Assembly: GCA_017399695.1 (NCBI GenBank)
Contig: JAFQBK010000002.1
Span: forward strand, 1-64,000
Source: Clostridia bacterium
GTDB lineage: Bacteria > Bacillota > Clostridia > UBA1381 > UBA9506
Reading direction: 5' to 3'
Length of the DNA: 64,000 nucleotides
Of this stretch, positions 1 through 8,428 are shown piece after piece. A program made the translations under genes and the position numbers. Under the pieces are notes generated by a model. That model was not told the origin of the DNA. It saw nothing but the letters and a program-made list of their open reading frames with translations, and searched no databases. How positions within the stretch are numbered: position 1 is the stretch's first letter; each line of letters starts with the position of its first letter.

Positions 1-16
1 ATAGCTGCGCTCGAGT

Positions 17-75
17 CCAAATCTTTGATTTGGCTAACGAGAGCCATGCAACAGCGTTCTAAATCTTTGATTTAG
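17..75. repeat. Two related hairpins with a compensated base pair
   Basis: CCAAATCTTTGATTTGG (17-33) and CTAAATCTTTGATTTAG (59-75) are the same 7-bp stem with a TTT loop, followed by GCTAACG and GTAACG respectively. The one stem difference is paired on both sides (C-G in the first, T-A in the second), so the fold is kept although the sequence differs. Confidence 0.6.
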
Positions 76-185
76 GTAACGCCACTGCACAGGCTCCAAG
101 AGAACGAGCGTAAGCGAAGTTCGATTGGCTAAGCCAAGCATCCATGCGAGCGTGGCGAGTCGTAGTTAGGCCTTGGGAGCCACGT

Positions 186-231
186 CGGAACAAGTTTCGC
201 TTGTTCCGATTTTTTTATGCAAAAAAATCGG
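186..231 (+). terminator. Hairpin plus T-tract with an overlapping alternative stem
   Basis: CGGAACAAG (186-194) pairs with CTTGTTCCG (200-208) and is followed by A and seven Ts, the form of an intrinsic terminator. A second stem, CCGATTTTTTT (206-216) with AAAAAAATCGG (221-231), shares bases 206-208 and would take up the T-tract, so the two folds exclude each other. Confidence 0.5.
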
Positions 232-332
232 TCACTTGCTTCACTGTTCCTCCTTTATCCCACAAAGGCGAAGCCTTTGCGGGAGCCCTGCGCCTTCGGC
301 GCTTATGCCACCATAGGGTGTCTTTTTGTACT

Positions 333-433
333 ATTATCTTTTCGTTCTTCTCTCTTCACTCTTCACTAAAAAATTTTCATTTTCAAAGAATAGATAAAAG
401 AGAATAGAGAAGAAAGAAGAGAGAAAAGATTAT
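333..433. repeat. Imperfect long inverted repeat
   Basis: The pyrimidine-rich arm at 333-367 and the purine-rich arm at 399-433 are inverted copies matching at about 28 of 35 positions, separated by about 31 nt. This could be the ends of a small non-autonomous element or one large hairpin. No transposase or target duplication was identified. Confidence 0.45.
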
Positions 434-437
434 GGTT

Positions 438-461
438 GCTTTGCTTACGCAAAGCTTTTTT
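438..461 (+). terminator. Intrinsic terminator
   Basis: GCTTTGC (438-444) pairs with GCAAAGC (449-455) across a 4-nt loop, followed by six Ts. Confidence 0.6.
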
Positions 462-494
462 AATGTGTATCTAAACCATTCGGATATCTCAACC

Positions 495-530
495 AAAAGA
501 CCACCCGCTGGGTGGTCTTTTGCGTATTTT
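495..530 (+). terminator. Intrinsic terminator
   Basis: A 12-bp stem, AAAAGACCACCC (495-506) with GGGTGGTCTTTT (510-521), and a T-rich tail. It probably closes a gene lying left of the window. Confidence 0.75.
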
Positions 531-628
531 TTAACCTTTAATATCCCAAAGTGCTAGAGCCCACTATGTTGACAGGCGTCTTACGCTATGGTATGATTAT
601 CCTATCTTTGTTTGGAGGGATGTTTGTT

Positions 629-1018
629 ATGAAAATGAGTTTGCGTGCGTGCGGGATACTCGTGTTAGTTTTCCTGTTTTTGCTTTCCATGGCAGGGTGT
701 AGCGGTAGTAAAGGCAATGCTCTTGTTGGTGTCTGGACAGTAGAGAGTTCAGTCACGGACGCCAAGGAGGATTTTCTTCAAGAAAGTTATCTTGTGATTG
801 CGAAAATGCACTATTACGAGGGTGCGACCGTTGAAATAACGGAAGATAGTAAGTTTATTGTAAACGGAAATATTGGCACTTATGAAGTGCTTGATGATTC
901 GCAAATCGAAATCAAGAGTGCAGCAGCATCAGGCAAAGACGCCTATATTCTTGATAATGACCATCTGACGCTGAAACTGTTCGACGGACAAATTGTAGTT
1001 AATATGATAAAGAAATAA
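629..1018 (+). CDS. Small secreted lipoprotein of unknown function
   Basis: A 129-residue protein with a lipoprotein signal peptide: positively charged start, hydrophobic stretch, then a lipobox ending L-S-M-A-G-C at about residue 24, after which the mature protein begins SGSKGN. The start ATG at 629 is preceded by GGAGGGA, and an upstream in-frame start would put extra hydrophobic residues before the signal. The mature part has a predicted beta-rich pattern (a GVWTVESS-like opening and an acidic EDSKFIVNGNIGTYEV stretch), as in lipocalin-like or DUF-type lipoproteins, but I do not recognise the family. It is followed directly by its own terminator and appears monocistronic. It would sit on the outer face of the membrane. 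Confidence 0.75.
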   Translation: MKMSLRACGILVLVFLFLLSMAGCSGSKGNALVGVWTVESSVTDAKEDFLQESYLVIAKMHYYEGATVEITEDSKFIVNGNIGTYEVLDDSQIEIKSAAASGKDAYILDNDHLTLKLFDGQIVVNMIKK

Positions 1019-1022
1019 GAGG

Positions 1023-1053
1023 AATGCCCCACTCTGCAGTGGGGTCATTTTTT
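1023..1053 (+). terminator. Intrinsic terminator
   Basis: CCCCACT (1027-1033) pairs with AGTGGGG (1038-1044), followed by a T-rich run. It lies a few bases after the lipoprotein stop. Confidence 0.8.
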
Positions 1054-1078
1054 GTATTTAGTCCAAAAGTTATAATAA

Positions 1079-1132
1079 TACGAAAAAGGTGCGATAAGTG
1101 CTATTTTGTTGCGCCTGTTTTTGTGTTATACT
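1079..1132 (+). promoter_or_regulatory. Promoter with candidate YesN site (site 1)
   Basis: An extended -10 box, TGTTATACT, has its hexamer at 1127-1132. There is no good -35 box. TGCTATTTT starts at 1099, exactly 28 bp before the -10 hexamer, the same geometry as the promoters before yesN and lplB. Bases 1083-1107 match the yesN promoter at about 19 of 25 positions without gaps (shared AAAGGT and AGTGCTATTTT). Confidence 0.55.
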
Positions 1133-1178
1133 TACCGTATAGAAGCTTATTTTGTATCGTCGGACGGAGGGCTATATT

Positions 1179-3152
1179 ATGAGAAACAGACAGGTACATT
1201 TGGATTTTCATACATCGGAAAAGATTGAAAATATCGGCGAAAAATTTTCCAAAGCACAGTTTCAGGAGGCCTTAAAAGTCGGGCATGTGGATTCCATTAC
1301 CATATTTTCCAAGTGTCATCACGGCTGGGCGTACCATCCATCGGATGCCAATGAGATTCATCCCCATTTAAGCTTTGATTTATTGAAAGCACAGCTTGAG
1401 GCAGCGCATGAAATCGGGGTAAAAGCACCGATTTATCTCTCGGCGGGATTTGATGAGAAATATGCGGTGCGTCATCCGGAATATGTACAGCTGTCGGAAC
1501 CGGAACAGGTGGTTGATTTTAAGGACCCGGGTTACCACATCGTCTGTATGAATACGCCATATTTAGAGTATTTGCTCAACCAAATTACGGAGGTTTTAGA
1601 GCGCTATGACGGCGACGGGATTTTCCTTGATATTGTCGGCGTCCGTCATTGTTATTGTCCTGCCTGCCGAAAGACGATGGCAGAGCGTGGTTGGGATGTA
1701 AACGACGAAGAAAAGGTGCATCAGCTGGCAGAAGAAGTATATGCAAACTATACAAGGCGCGTCAGGGAAACGGTGGATGCAGTGAAGCCCGGTCATCCGG
1801 TCTTTCACAATACAGGACATATTACCTGCGGCAGACGGGATATGGCACATATGAACAGTCATCTTGAGCTGGAAAGTCTACCGACAGGTGGCTGGGGCTA
1901 TGACCATTTTCCTTTATCTGCGGCATATGCGAGAACGCTTGGCATGGACTATCTCGGAATGACAGGAAAATTCCATGGCACCTGGGGCGAGTTTGGTGGC
2001 TATAAGCACCCCAACGCACTACGGTATGAGACCGCCCTTTCGGTTGCCAATGGCGCGGCGGTTTCTGTTGGTGACCAGCTGCATCCGTCCGGTGAAATGG
2101 ATATGGCGACCTATCAGAGTATCGGAGAGGCGTACCGCGAGGTAGAGGCGTTGGAACCGTGGCTTACGAAAGGAAAATACTGCTCGGAAATTGCGATTTT
2201 GTCGCAGGAAGCGATGAAGGAATATTATGAGCATCCAAATTTTAATAAGATTGGCAGAGATTTTTCCGGTAATACCGGTGCGACAAGAATGCTTTTAGAA
2301 GGTCAGTTCACCTTTGATGTAGTGGACCACGAAGCAGACCTTTCGGGCTATAAGGTCTTGATTTTGCCGGATACGATTTTGCTTGATGCCTATATGCAGA
2401 AAAAAGTCCGCGACTTTGTCCGTGGTGGCGGCAAGGTTTTGGCCAGCGGTGTTTCCGGTCTTAACTGCGAAAAAACGGAATACTGCATTGATTTCGGGGT
2501 AAAATATATGGGAGAATCCGAGTATACCCCGGACTATCTGAGATTGCCCGAAAATATGGGAGGTCTGTATGCCGCAGACTATATCATTTATGCACAGGCA
2601 CAAAAACTTGCGCTTGATGGCGGAGAAGAGCTTGTGCAGCACATTCGCCCGTATTTTAACAGAACGCGGGAGCATTTTTGCTCTCACCGTCACGCACCGT
2701 CTTCGGGCGAGACTTATGGTGCGGGTGTTGTTTTGGGAAAAGACGGCATTGTTATTCCGTGGAACATTTTTCATGAGTATGCGACCTGCGGTTCGTTGAT
2801 TTCCAAAGTGGTGGTGCACCATGCACTGAATCTGCTTTTGGACAACCAAAAAACAGTGGAAACAAGTCTGCCCTCAAGAGGAATTGTAACGCTTGCAGAT
2901 TGCGGCGAATTTTTCCGTAATCATTTACTGTATGTGTCGCCTATGAAGCGTGGCGACGGCGTTGAAATTGTCGAGGATATTCTTCCGGTTCATGATGTTA
3001 AGGTGCGTATCCGAGTAGGCGAGAACACCATCGACAAAGTATATACTGCACCGCAAAAAGAGGAAATTCCGTTTGTGCAGGAGGGAGAATTCGTCTCCTA
3101 TCACCTCAAAAAGATAGAAAATCATCAGGTGGTCATTTTAGAGAAAAAATAA
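1179..3152 (+). CDS. TIM-barrel glycoside hydrolase (GHL6-like) with trimerization-type domain
   Basis: A 657-residue protein without a signal peptide, so probably cytoplasmic. The start ATG at 1179 follows GGACGGAGGGC; an earlier TTG at 1152 has no such site. The N-terminal half resembles the alpha-amylase-superfamily group GHL6: a barrel with an internal motif GDGIFLDIVG followed by a C-x-C-x-x-C cluster (HCYCPACRK), then HNTGH and GMTGKFHGTWGEFGG. The middle (about 340-450) resembles the beta-galactosidase trimerization fold, including a VLILPDT motif and a conserved FVRGGGKVLASG segment. The tail is a beta-sandwich-like region. Substrate is not evident; fucosidase- or galactosidase-type activity is possible. 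Its promoter carries the same element as the yesN and lplB promoters, which ties it to the glycan locus. Confidence 0.75.
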   Translation: MRNRQVHLDFHTSEKIENIGEKFSKAQFQEALKVGHVDSITIFSKCHHGWAYHPSDANEIHPHLSFDLLKAQLEAAHEIGVKAPIYLSAGFDEKYAVRHPEYVQLSEPEQVVDFKDPGYHIVCMNTPYLEYLLNQITEVLERYDGDGIFLDIVGVRHCYCPACRKTMAERGWDVNDEEKVHQLAEEVYANYTRRVRETVDAVKPGHPVFHNTGHITCGRRDMAHMNSHLELESLPTGGWGYDHFPLSAAYARTLGMDYLGMTGKFHGTWGEFGGYKHPNALRYETALSVANGAAVSVGDQLHPSGEMDMATYQSIGEAYREVEALEPWLTKGKYCSEIAILSQEAMKEYYEHPNFNKIGRDFSGNTGATRMLLEGQFTFDVVDHEADLSGYKVLILPDTILLDAYMQKKVRDFVRGGGKVLASGVSGLNCEKTEYCIDFGVKYMGESEYTPDYLRLPENMGGLYAADYIIYAQAQKLALDGGEELVQHIRPYFNRTREHFCSHRHAPSSGETYGAGVVLGKDGIVIPWNIFHEYATCGSLISKVVVHHALNLLLDNQKTVETSLPSRGIVTLADCGEFFRNHLLYVSPMKRGDGVEIVEDILPVHDVKVRIRVGENTIDKVYTAPQKEEIPFVQEGEFVSYHLKKIENHQVVILEKK

Positions 3153-3171
3153 GAGCATAAAACACAATAGT

Positions 3172-3208
3172 AAGCGGTGTGTTCTTAAAGGATGCACCGC
3201 TTTATATA
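3172..3208 (+). terminator. Probable terminator
   Basis: AAGCGGTG (3172-3179) pairs with CACCGCTT (3195-3202) followed by TATAT. The T-tract is weak, so the call is tentative. Confidence 0.45.
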
Positions 3209-3218
3209 AGCAAAAAAA

Positions 3219-3272
3219 TGCTATAAAGGTACTTTGAGTGCTATTTTTATTGTGCAGGGAATGTGATATAAT
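3219..3272 (+). promoter_or_regulatory. yesN promoter with candidate YesN site (site 2)
   Basis: TATAAT is at 3267-3272 and no -35 consensus precedes it. TGCTATTTTT starts at 3239, 28 bp before the -10 hexamer, and a second copy, TGCTATAAA, starts at 3219, 20 bp further up. Two same-strand half-sites two helical turns apart are typical for AraC-type regulators. Confidence 0.6.
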
Positions 3273-3360
3273 GATACAAGCAAGTAGGTTTATCGGAAAA
3301 GACTCCTGCTGTATTGACAGAATATGAATGCAAATCAGACCAAAGATTGAGGGGATGGAT

Positions 3361-4620
3361 ATGTTTAACATTGTAATTGTTGATGATGAACGCATTATCC
3401 GTATGGGCTTGCGCGCATATTTCCAGGAGGATTTAAAATCTTATTTCGTCCTGGAAGACTTTGATAATGCAGAAGATACCATCGCATATCTGAAACAGAA
3501 CCACGAGAAGGTGGATGTTGTCCTGGCGGATATTTGTCTTCCGCGTGACAATGGGATTGAAGTGGCAAAACAAATTTTTGAAAACCAGTGGAATATAGTC
3601 GTCATTCTGATTTCCGGGCACAAGGAATTTGCGTATGTCAAGCAGGCGTTTAAGTACAATGTGTATAACTACCTCGAAAAACCCATCAATTTTGAGGAGC
3701 TTGATGAGATTTTTGGAAAACTTGAGGAGGAACTCAAGTGGAAAAAGCACCGAACCTTCTCTGCCTGGGAAAAAGAAGAAAATGCCCTGCGCTTTATTGG
3801 CTTTTTGACTGCGGCCTATACGGGGCTTTATGCTGATAAAACACAGATGGAAAAACAGTTAAAACAGCTTCAACTGTCTCCGGAGCTGATGATGCTTCCC
3901 TGCGCCCGCCTTTCACTTGAATGCACGGACAGTGTGGAAAATGTGCAAAAATACGGCAAAGGCAGTATGGACAATGTGCTGTCTAACTGCTTGTTAAACC
4001 CGTATATTGACTTTTATCCAATGTATGAAAATGATGGTTATCGGGAAATGATTGCGGTTAGTAAGCAGGGAGCAGGCGATGTGGTCTTTGATAAAATGCT
4101 TGCTACGGTCTTAAAGGCGCTGGAAACAGAATTTGTACAGCTTGGACTCTCCTTAAAACTACTCAAAACCGAGGTTTTTGACGATTTATCTATCATGAAT
4201 GAAAATGCACAGCAGATGACGGCAGAGCAGAGCGATATGAAAGATAATATGGAGGCGATGCTCAAGGAGTCTGCATCCGAGAAAGCAGACGATAAGCTTT
4301 TAGACCGGCATATTATTAAGGCACTTGAATATATCAAAGTAAATTATAAAAATGACATTTCCATCGGTGAGGTTTCGCGATATGTCGCACTCAGTCCGGG
4401 TTATTTCAGTCGTGCATTTAAGCTTTGCACAGGGAAATCCTTTACGGATTACTTGCTTGATTTGCGGATGGATAAGGCAAAAAGTCTTTTGAAGATGACG
4501 GCACTTAATGTGTCTGAGGTCAGCCGTGAAGTCGGCTATCATGATGTCAACTACTTTATCCGGCTGTTCAAAAAGCGCGTCGGCTGTACTCCCAGTAAAT
4601 ATAAAAAGGGAGGAGAATGA
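3361..4620 (+). CDS. yesN: AraC-type response regulator, YesN family
   Basis: A 419-residue response regulator. The receiver domain (about 1-120) shows the acidic pair D8-D9, the phospho-acceptor D57 in LADICLP, S85 and K107 in YLEKP. A linker of about 190 residues follows, and an AraC/XylS double helix-turn-helix occupies about 318-419 (ISIGEVSRYVALSPGYFSRAF and VSEVSREVGYHDVNYFIRLF segments). The start at 3361 is favoured over ATG 3355 because GAGGGG lies 6 nt upstream. It overlaps or abuts yesM and is expected to activate sugar-uptake genes when phosphorylated by YesM. The promoter carries a candidate self-binding site. Confidence 0.92.
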   Translation: MFNIVIVDDERIIRMGLRAYFQEDLKSYFVLEDFDNAEDTIAYLKQNHEKVDVVLADICLPRDNGIEVAKQIFENQWNIVVILISGHKEFAYVKQAFKYNVYNYLEKPINFEELDEIFGKLEEELKWKKHRTFSAWEKEENALRFIGFLTAAYTGLYADKTQMEKQLKQLQLSPELMMLPCARLSLECTDSVENVQKYGKGSMDNVLSNCLLNPYIDFYPMYENDGYREMIAVSKQGAGDVVFDKMLATVLKALETEFVQLGLSLKLLKTEVFDDLSIMNENAQQMTAEQSDMKDNMEAMLKESASEKADDKLLDRHIIKALEYIKVNYKNDISIGEVSRYVALSPGYFSRAFKLCTGKSFTDYLLDLRMDKAKSLLKMTALNVSEVSREVGYHDVNYFIRLFKKRVGCTPSKYKKGGE

Positions 4621-4622
4621 AA

Positions 4623-6404
4623 ATGAAAATTTTTACGTCATACCCAAAAAACGATGCAAGGCTTATGCGTCTGTTCCGGAAAAATCTGTTGATTTTTTCA
4701 CTGACGATTATCTTCTTTATTTTGGTTTCGACTTGCTCATTTTTTGTTTATAGTACTTATATCTATAACAATCAACTAAACGATATCAACAGCAATATTT
4801 TACAGCGCGCATCTTACACAGGTGACGCGCTGCTTTCGCAGGTGGAGCACACCTTGATTCGTCTTTCGCAGGAGGACTGGATGCGCGATTTTCTGATTGA
4901 ACAGAATGTCTTATATGATGTAGAGGAGCTGCGCGAACTGTTGAAGAATCAGCGACTCTCTAATACCAATATTGACTCTATCAATCTATACAATGTTACG
5001 GGAGGCACGGTACTTTCCGAGCCGATGGAAAAAGGAGCCTGGGGCGCAGAGGATACGTTCATCTATGCAATGCAGGAGAACCCGTCGGTGACTCATATCG
5101 AGGTTAAGGCATATAAAGACAACTATCCGTACTACATCCGCATTGGGCGGGGCGTGTATTACGAGGGGCATTTTGGAGCCGTTGTAGCAAATATCAATGT
5201 AGAGTCGTTTCATGATGTTCTATCTACGGTGGATGAAAAAGAAAATATTAAAACGATGATTCTGACAGAGGATGGAAGAATTGCCTATATGAATCCGCTG
5301 TATGACCGGTTTTTGAAGGAATATACAGTAGAGGGTAGCGGAGATGTGGTGGCGATGTCTATGCCTTCTAAATTTTCCGGACTTGTGTACCGTTCCGAGA
5401 TTTCCGAGGCATATTTTATCGGCATTCGCAATATGTATATTATCTTGATTGCGGTAATGAGTTTTGTACTTTTGATTGTCGGTGCCATTCTTGCGATGTA
5501 TTATACCAAACGAAGCGTTACGCCCCTTAGCATGATTCTACATACGGTCGAACATTACGGGGAAGATACCGGCGATATGAAGAGCCCAGTGGAGATTCAG
5601 TGTATTTTGGATGATATCCGCAATACCATAAAAGAACGGCGTGACGAGGATATATTGTTGGCACTTCGTATGCTGTCCTTAAAATTCTCGCAGATTCAGG
5701 CGCTTGAAGTGCAGATGAATCCGCACTTTTTGTACAATTCGCTGGATACAATTAACTGGATGGCGTATATGAAATTCGGCAGAAATAATGAGGTTTCCAC
5801 CTCGATTCGAAATCTCTCCGATATGCTCAAATACAGCATCGACACGGACGCTTATATCGTACCGTTTGAGGATGAGTTGAAGTACACGGGAATGTATGAA
5901 CATATCCTCAAGCAAAACTATGGTAGTTCCATACAGATCGAGTATTTGCTTGCGGACCAGACCTTTGGGCTTGAGACGGTAAAATTCCTTTTGCAACCGC
6001 TGATTGAGAATTCCTTGCATCATGGGCTCGAAAAGGGAAAACGAAGCGGAACCATCCGGGTTTCTTCACGCATATTTGACGATTGTTGGGAAGTTTCGGT
6101 GGAGGATGACGGCAAGGGGCTTTCTCCGGAGGAGATTAGGGACCTCAATGAAAAGCTTCAGCGCAGCAAAGAGCTGGAGCAGGAAATTACCGATATGGTT
6201 TTCCATGTAAAAAGCGACGGAACGCCAAAATATATGGGTGAAAAAGTGTTGTATCAGGAGAAGAAGGGCGGACACGGTTTATCCAACTTAAACCGCCGGA
6301 TCAAGCTTATCTTCGGTGAGGATTACGGCGTTCGTGTAGAAGCGAGTAAAATGGGCGGACTTTCGGTCGTTGTGCGACAAAAAATGGTCTTGCCGGACCT
6401 CTAA
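4623..6404 (+). CDS. yesM: Sensor histidine kinase, YesM family
   Basis: A 593-residue membrane kinase. A first membrane helix lies near residues 16-40, an outside sensor region of about 230 residues follows, and a second helix lies near 272-295. The kinase part has the His_kinase signature LEVQMNPHFLYNSLDTINW with the phospho-His, the N-box PLIENSLHHGL, and ATP-binding glycine motifs EDDGKGLSPEE and GGHGLSNLNRRI. ATG 4623 is chosen because AGGAG (4611-4615) is 7 nt upstream; ATG 4617 would be only 1 nt from it. The gene follows the yesN stop by 2 nt, so the two are co-translated. It probably senses an oligosaccharide or its binding protein outside the cell. Confidence 0.92.
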   Translation: MKIFTSYPKNDARLMRLFRKNLLIFSLTIIFFILVSTCSFFVYSTYIYNNQLNDINSNILQRASYTGDALLSQVEHTLIRLSQEDWMRDFLIEQNVLYDVEELRELLKNQRLSNTNIDSINLYNVTGGTVLSEPMEKGAWGAEDTFIYAMQENPSVTHIEVKAYKDNYPYYIRIGRGVYYEGHFGAVVANINVESFHDVLSTVDEKENIKTMILTEDGRIAYMNPLYDRFLKEYTVEGSGDVVAMSMPSKFSGLVYRSEISEAYFIGIRNMYIILIAVMSFVLLIVGAILAMYYTKRSVTPLSMILHTVEHYGEDTGDMKSPVEIQCILDDIRNTIKERRDEDILLALRMLSLKFSQIQALEVQMNPHFLYNSLDTINWMAYMKFGRNNEVSTSIRNLSDMLKYSIDTDAYIVPFEDELKYTGMYEHILKQNYGSSIQIEYLLADQTFGLETVKFLLQPLIENSLHHGLEKGKRSGTIRVSSRIFDDCWEVSVEDDGKGLSPEEIRDLNEKLQRSKELEQEITDMVFHVKSDGTPKYMGEKVLYQEKKGGHGLSNLNRRIKLIFGEDYGVRVEASKMGGLSVVVRQKMVLPDL

Positions 6405-6436
6405 AATGACAATATATATAAGAAAAAACAGAATAA

Positions 6437-6491
6437 TGCTAATTTTATAAGAACCAGTGCTATTTTATAACCTCTCCTTTTCGTATATAAT
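6437..6491 (+). promoter_or_regulatory. lplB promoter with candidate YesN site (site 3)
   Basis: TATAAT lies at 6486-6491 without a -35 box. TGCTATTTTATAA (6458-6470) begins 28 bp before the -10 hexamer, and the near-identical TGCTAATTTTATAA (6437-6450) begins 21 bp further up. This is the clearest direct repeat of the three sites. Confidence 0.65.
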
Positions 6492-6514
6492 TAATGATAA
6501 AAGGAGGGGTTTTT

Positions 6515-7465
6515 TTGTCATCTTTAACAAAATCTATGAAACAAAGTGCTCCGGAAAAGGCCTTAAGAGCGAAGCGGGGCGCACAAAGAAAAGACATCAT
6601 GCTGCTTACTTGTATGCTGCTTCCGTCTTTTATCTACTACATTGTATTCCACTATCTGCCGATGTGCGGTATTGTTATCGCATTTAAGGACTACACATAC
6701 AGTGGAGGAATGTTCGGAAGTGACTGGAATGGCTTTAAGAACTTCGAGTATTTCTTTACATCGACGGACGCATGGGTCATCACCAGAAATACCATTCTTT
6801 ATAACCTGGTGGCGATTGTATCGACGGTTACAACGAACGTAGCGATCGCGCTGGTATTGTTTGAAGTCAGCAGCCGTAAGGCGCTGAAGTATTATCAAAC
6901 GACAATGCTTCTGCCGAACTTTATGTCCTGGGTTGTAGTCAGCTATATCACCTATGCGTTGTTCGACTATGACTACGGCGTAATTAATCATATGTTTGGT
7001 ACAGACATCAACTTTTACGCTGAACCGGTCTACTGGCCGTTTATCCTGTCCTTCGTTAATGTATGGAAGGGAATCGGTATGGGATCCGTTATGTACTATG
7101 CCGCACTGATGGGAATCGACACCGAACTCTTTGAAGCGGCAAAAATTGATGGAGCGAATAAGTGGCAGCAAATCTGGCACATTTCGATTCCGTCTCTTAA
7201 GAACATTATGGCGGTTTTGATCATTATGGGAACCGGCAACATCTTCCGCGGGGACTTCGGGTTGTTCTACCAGATTCCAATGGATGTCGGTAACCTTTAC
7301 TCGGTCACAGACGTTATCGATACTTATGTATACCGTGGTTTGTCGGGTGGCGAATATGGTTCGACGGCAGCGGTCGGACTGTTCCAGTCCGTGGTTGGTT
7401 TATTCACAATTATCTGTGCGAATTCGGTGGTTAAGAAGATTAGCCCCGAAAGCGCAATGTTTTAG
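6515..7465 (+). CDS. lplB: Sugar ABC transporter permease, LplB type
   Basis: A 316-residue integral membrane protein of the MalF/LplB permease class with about six helices. It contains the EAA loop for contact with the ATPase (ELFEAAKIDGANKWQQIWHI). The start is a TTG at 6515 because AAGGAGGGG (6501-6509) is 5 nt upstream; the ATG at 6494 lies before this site and the next ATG (6536) is too far. It forms the import channel with the downstream permease and the binding lipoprotein. No ATPase gene is in the window, so a shared MsmX-type ATPase elsewhere is expected, as is usual in this family. Confidence 0.9.
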   Translation: MSSLTKSMKQSAPEKALRAKRGAQRKDIMLLTCMLLPSFIYYIVFHYLPMCGIVIAFKDYTYSGGMFGSDWNGFKNFEYFFTSTDAWVITRNTILYNLVAIVSTVTTNVAIALVLFEVSSRKALKYYQTTMLLPNFMSWVVVSYITYALFDYDYGVINHMFGTDINFYAEPVYWPFILSFVNVWKGIGMGSVMYYAALMGIDTELFEAAKIDGANKWQQIWHISIPSLKNIMAVLIIMGTGNIFRGDFGLFYQIPMDVGNLYSVTDVIDTYVYRGLSGGEYGSTAAVGLFQSVVGLFTIICANSVVKKISPESAMF

Positions 7466-7482
7466 AAAGGAGGAGAAAAGCG

Positions 7483-8385
7483 ATGCTGAAAAACAGAGCA
7501 TATTACAGATCGCAGGCAATCATCAATGTTGTTATGGTTTTAATTTCAATGTTGTTCGTATTGCCGCTGATTCTTTTAATCTCCTCATCTTTAACAGATG
7601 CCGAGGCACTCAAAGACGGCGGATACAGTTTAATTCCAAGAAGCTTTTCGCTTGCCGCATACCAGAGTATCTTCAGTAATCCGCAACAGATTATTGATGG
7701 CTATAAGACAACGATTTTTGTTTCGGTAACAGCGGCACTTGCTGGAACCTTCGTGATGTGTTTGACAGCATATCCGTTGTCCCGCAGTTACTTTCCGATG
7801 AAAAAGGTGTATAACTGGTTTATCTTTTTCCCAATGCTGTTTTCGGGCGGTATGATTCCAAGTTATATTATCAATACGCAGTATCTGAATCTGGACAACA
7901 CCTATTGGATTTATATTCTTCCCGCATTGTGCAGCACATGGAATGTTATCATTATCAAGACCTTCTTTTTAGGTCTTCCGAATGAAATTTTTGAGTCGGC
8001 AAAAATCGACGGAGCAAGTGAGCTTTCCATCTTCTTCCGGTTTGTGCTTCCGCTTTCCAAGCCGGTTATTGCGACGATGGCGCTGACAACGCTTTTAGGT
8101 AAGTGGAACGACTGGAATACCGCACTTCTCTACATCAGAGATACCGAGCTTTACAGTCTCCAGTACCTCTTGCAGAGAATCTTGCGTGAAGCAGAGTTCA
8201 TTAAGCAGATGAGCTACAATACAGAAATCAATATGGGTATGATTGATGTCGGTAGCCAGCAAGCGGCACCTGAGGTTATCCGTTATGCAATGTGTATCGT
8301 TGCAGCGGGTCCTGCGCTTTGCATTTTCCCGTTTTTCCAGAAGTATTTTGCAAAGGGTTTAACCGTTGGTTCAGTTAAAGGTTAA
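7483..8385 (+). CDS. lplC: Sugar ABC transporter permease, LplC/MalG type
   Basis: A 300-residue membrane protein with about six helices, the second permease subunit. The EAA motif is seen in NEIFESAKIDGASELSIFFR. It starts 17 nt after lplB with a strong AAAGGAGG site. The N-terminus has a typical LplC opening (SSSLTDAEALKDGGYSLIPR). The C-terminal end, AKGLTVGSVKG, is the usual family ending. It works with lplB and the solute-binding protein that follows. Confidence 0.92.
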   Translation: MLKNRAYYRSQAIINVVMVLISMLFVLPLILLISSSLTDAEALKDGGYSLIPRSFSLAAYQSIFSNPQQIIDGYKTTIFVSVTAALAGTFVMCLTAYPLSRSYFPMKKVYNWFIFFPMLFSGGMIPSYIINTQYLNLDNTYWIYILPALCSTWNVIIIKTFFLGLPNEIFESAKIDGASELSIFFRFVLPLSKPVIATMALTTLLGKWNDWNTALLYIRDTELYSLQYLLQRILREAEFIKQMSYNTEINMGMIDVGSQQAAPEVIRYAMCIVAAGPALCIFPFFQKYFAKGLTVGSVKG

Positions 8386-8428
8386 GTTTAATATATATCA
8401 AAATTTATAAAAAAGAGAGGGAATGACG

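Larger units (their letters stand above)
1..533. other. Gene-free island of short hairpins
   Basis: No convincing coding region is seen in the first 628 bases. The stretch is instead packed with short perfect palindromes that have 3 to 5 nt loops: 17-33, 59-75, 186-208, 206-231, 263-279 (CAAAGGC/GCCTTTG, loop GAA), 290-302 (GCGCC/GGCGC, loop TTC), 438-455 and 495-521. A weak reading frame at 144-407 has no ribosome site and a composition driven by the palindromes. The island may be an intergenic repeat family or the tail of an upstream operon outside the window; its function is unknown. Confidence 0.6.

Noticed and set aside
144-407. A short gene in the hairpin island
   Set aside because: No ribosome site, composition set by palindromes, and no recognisable protein.
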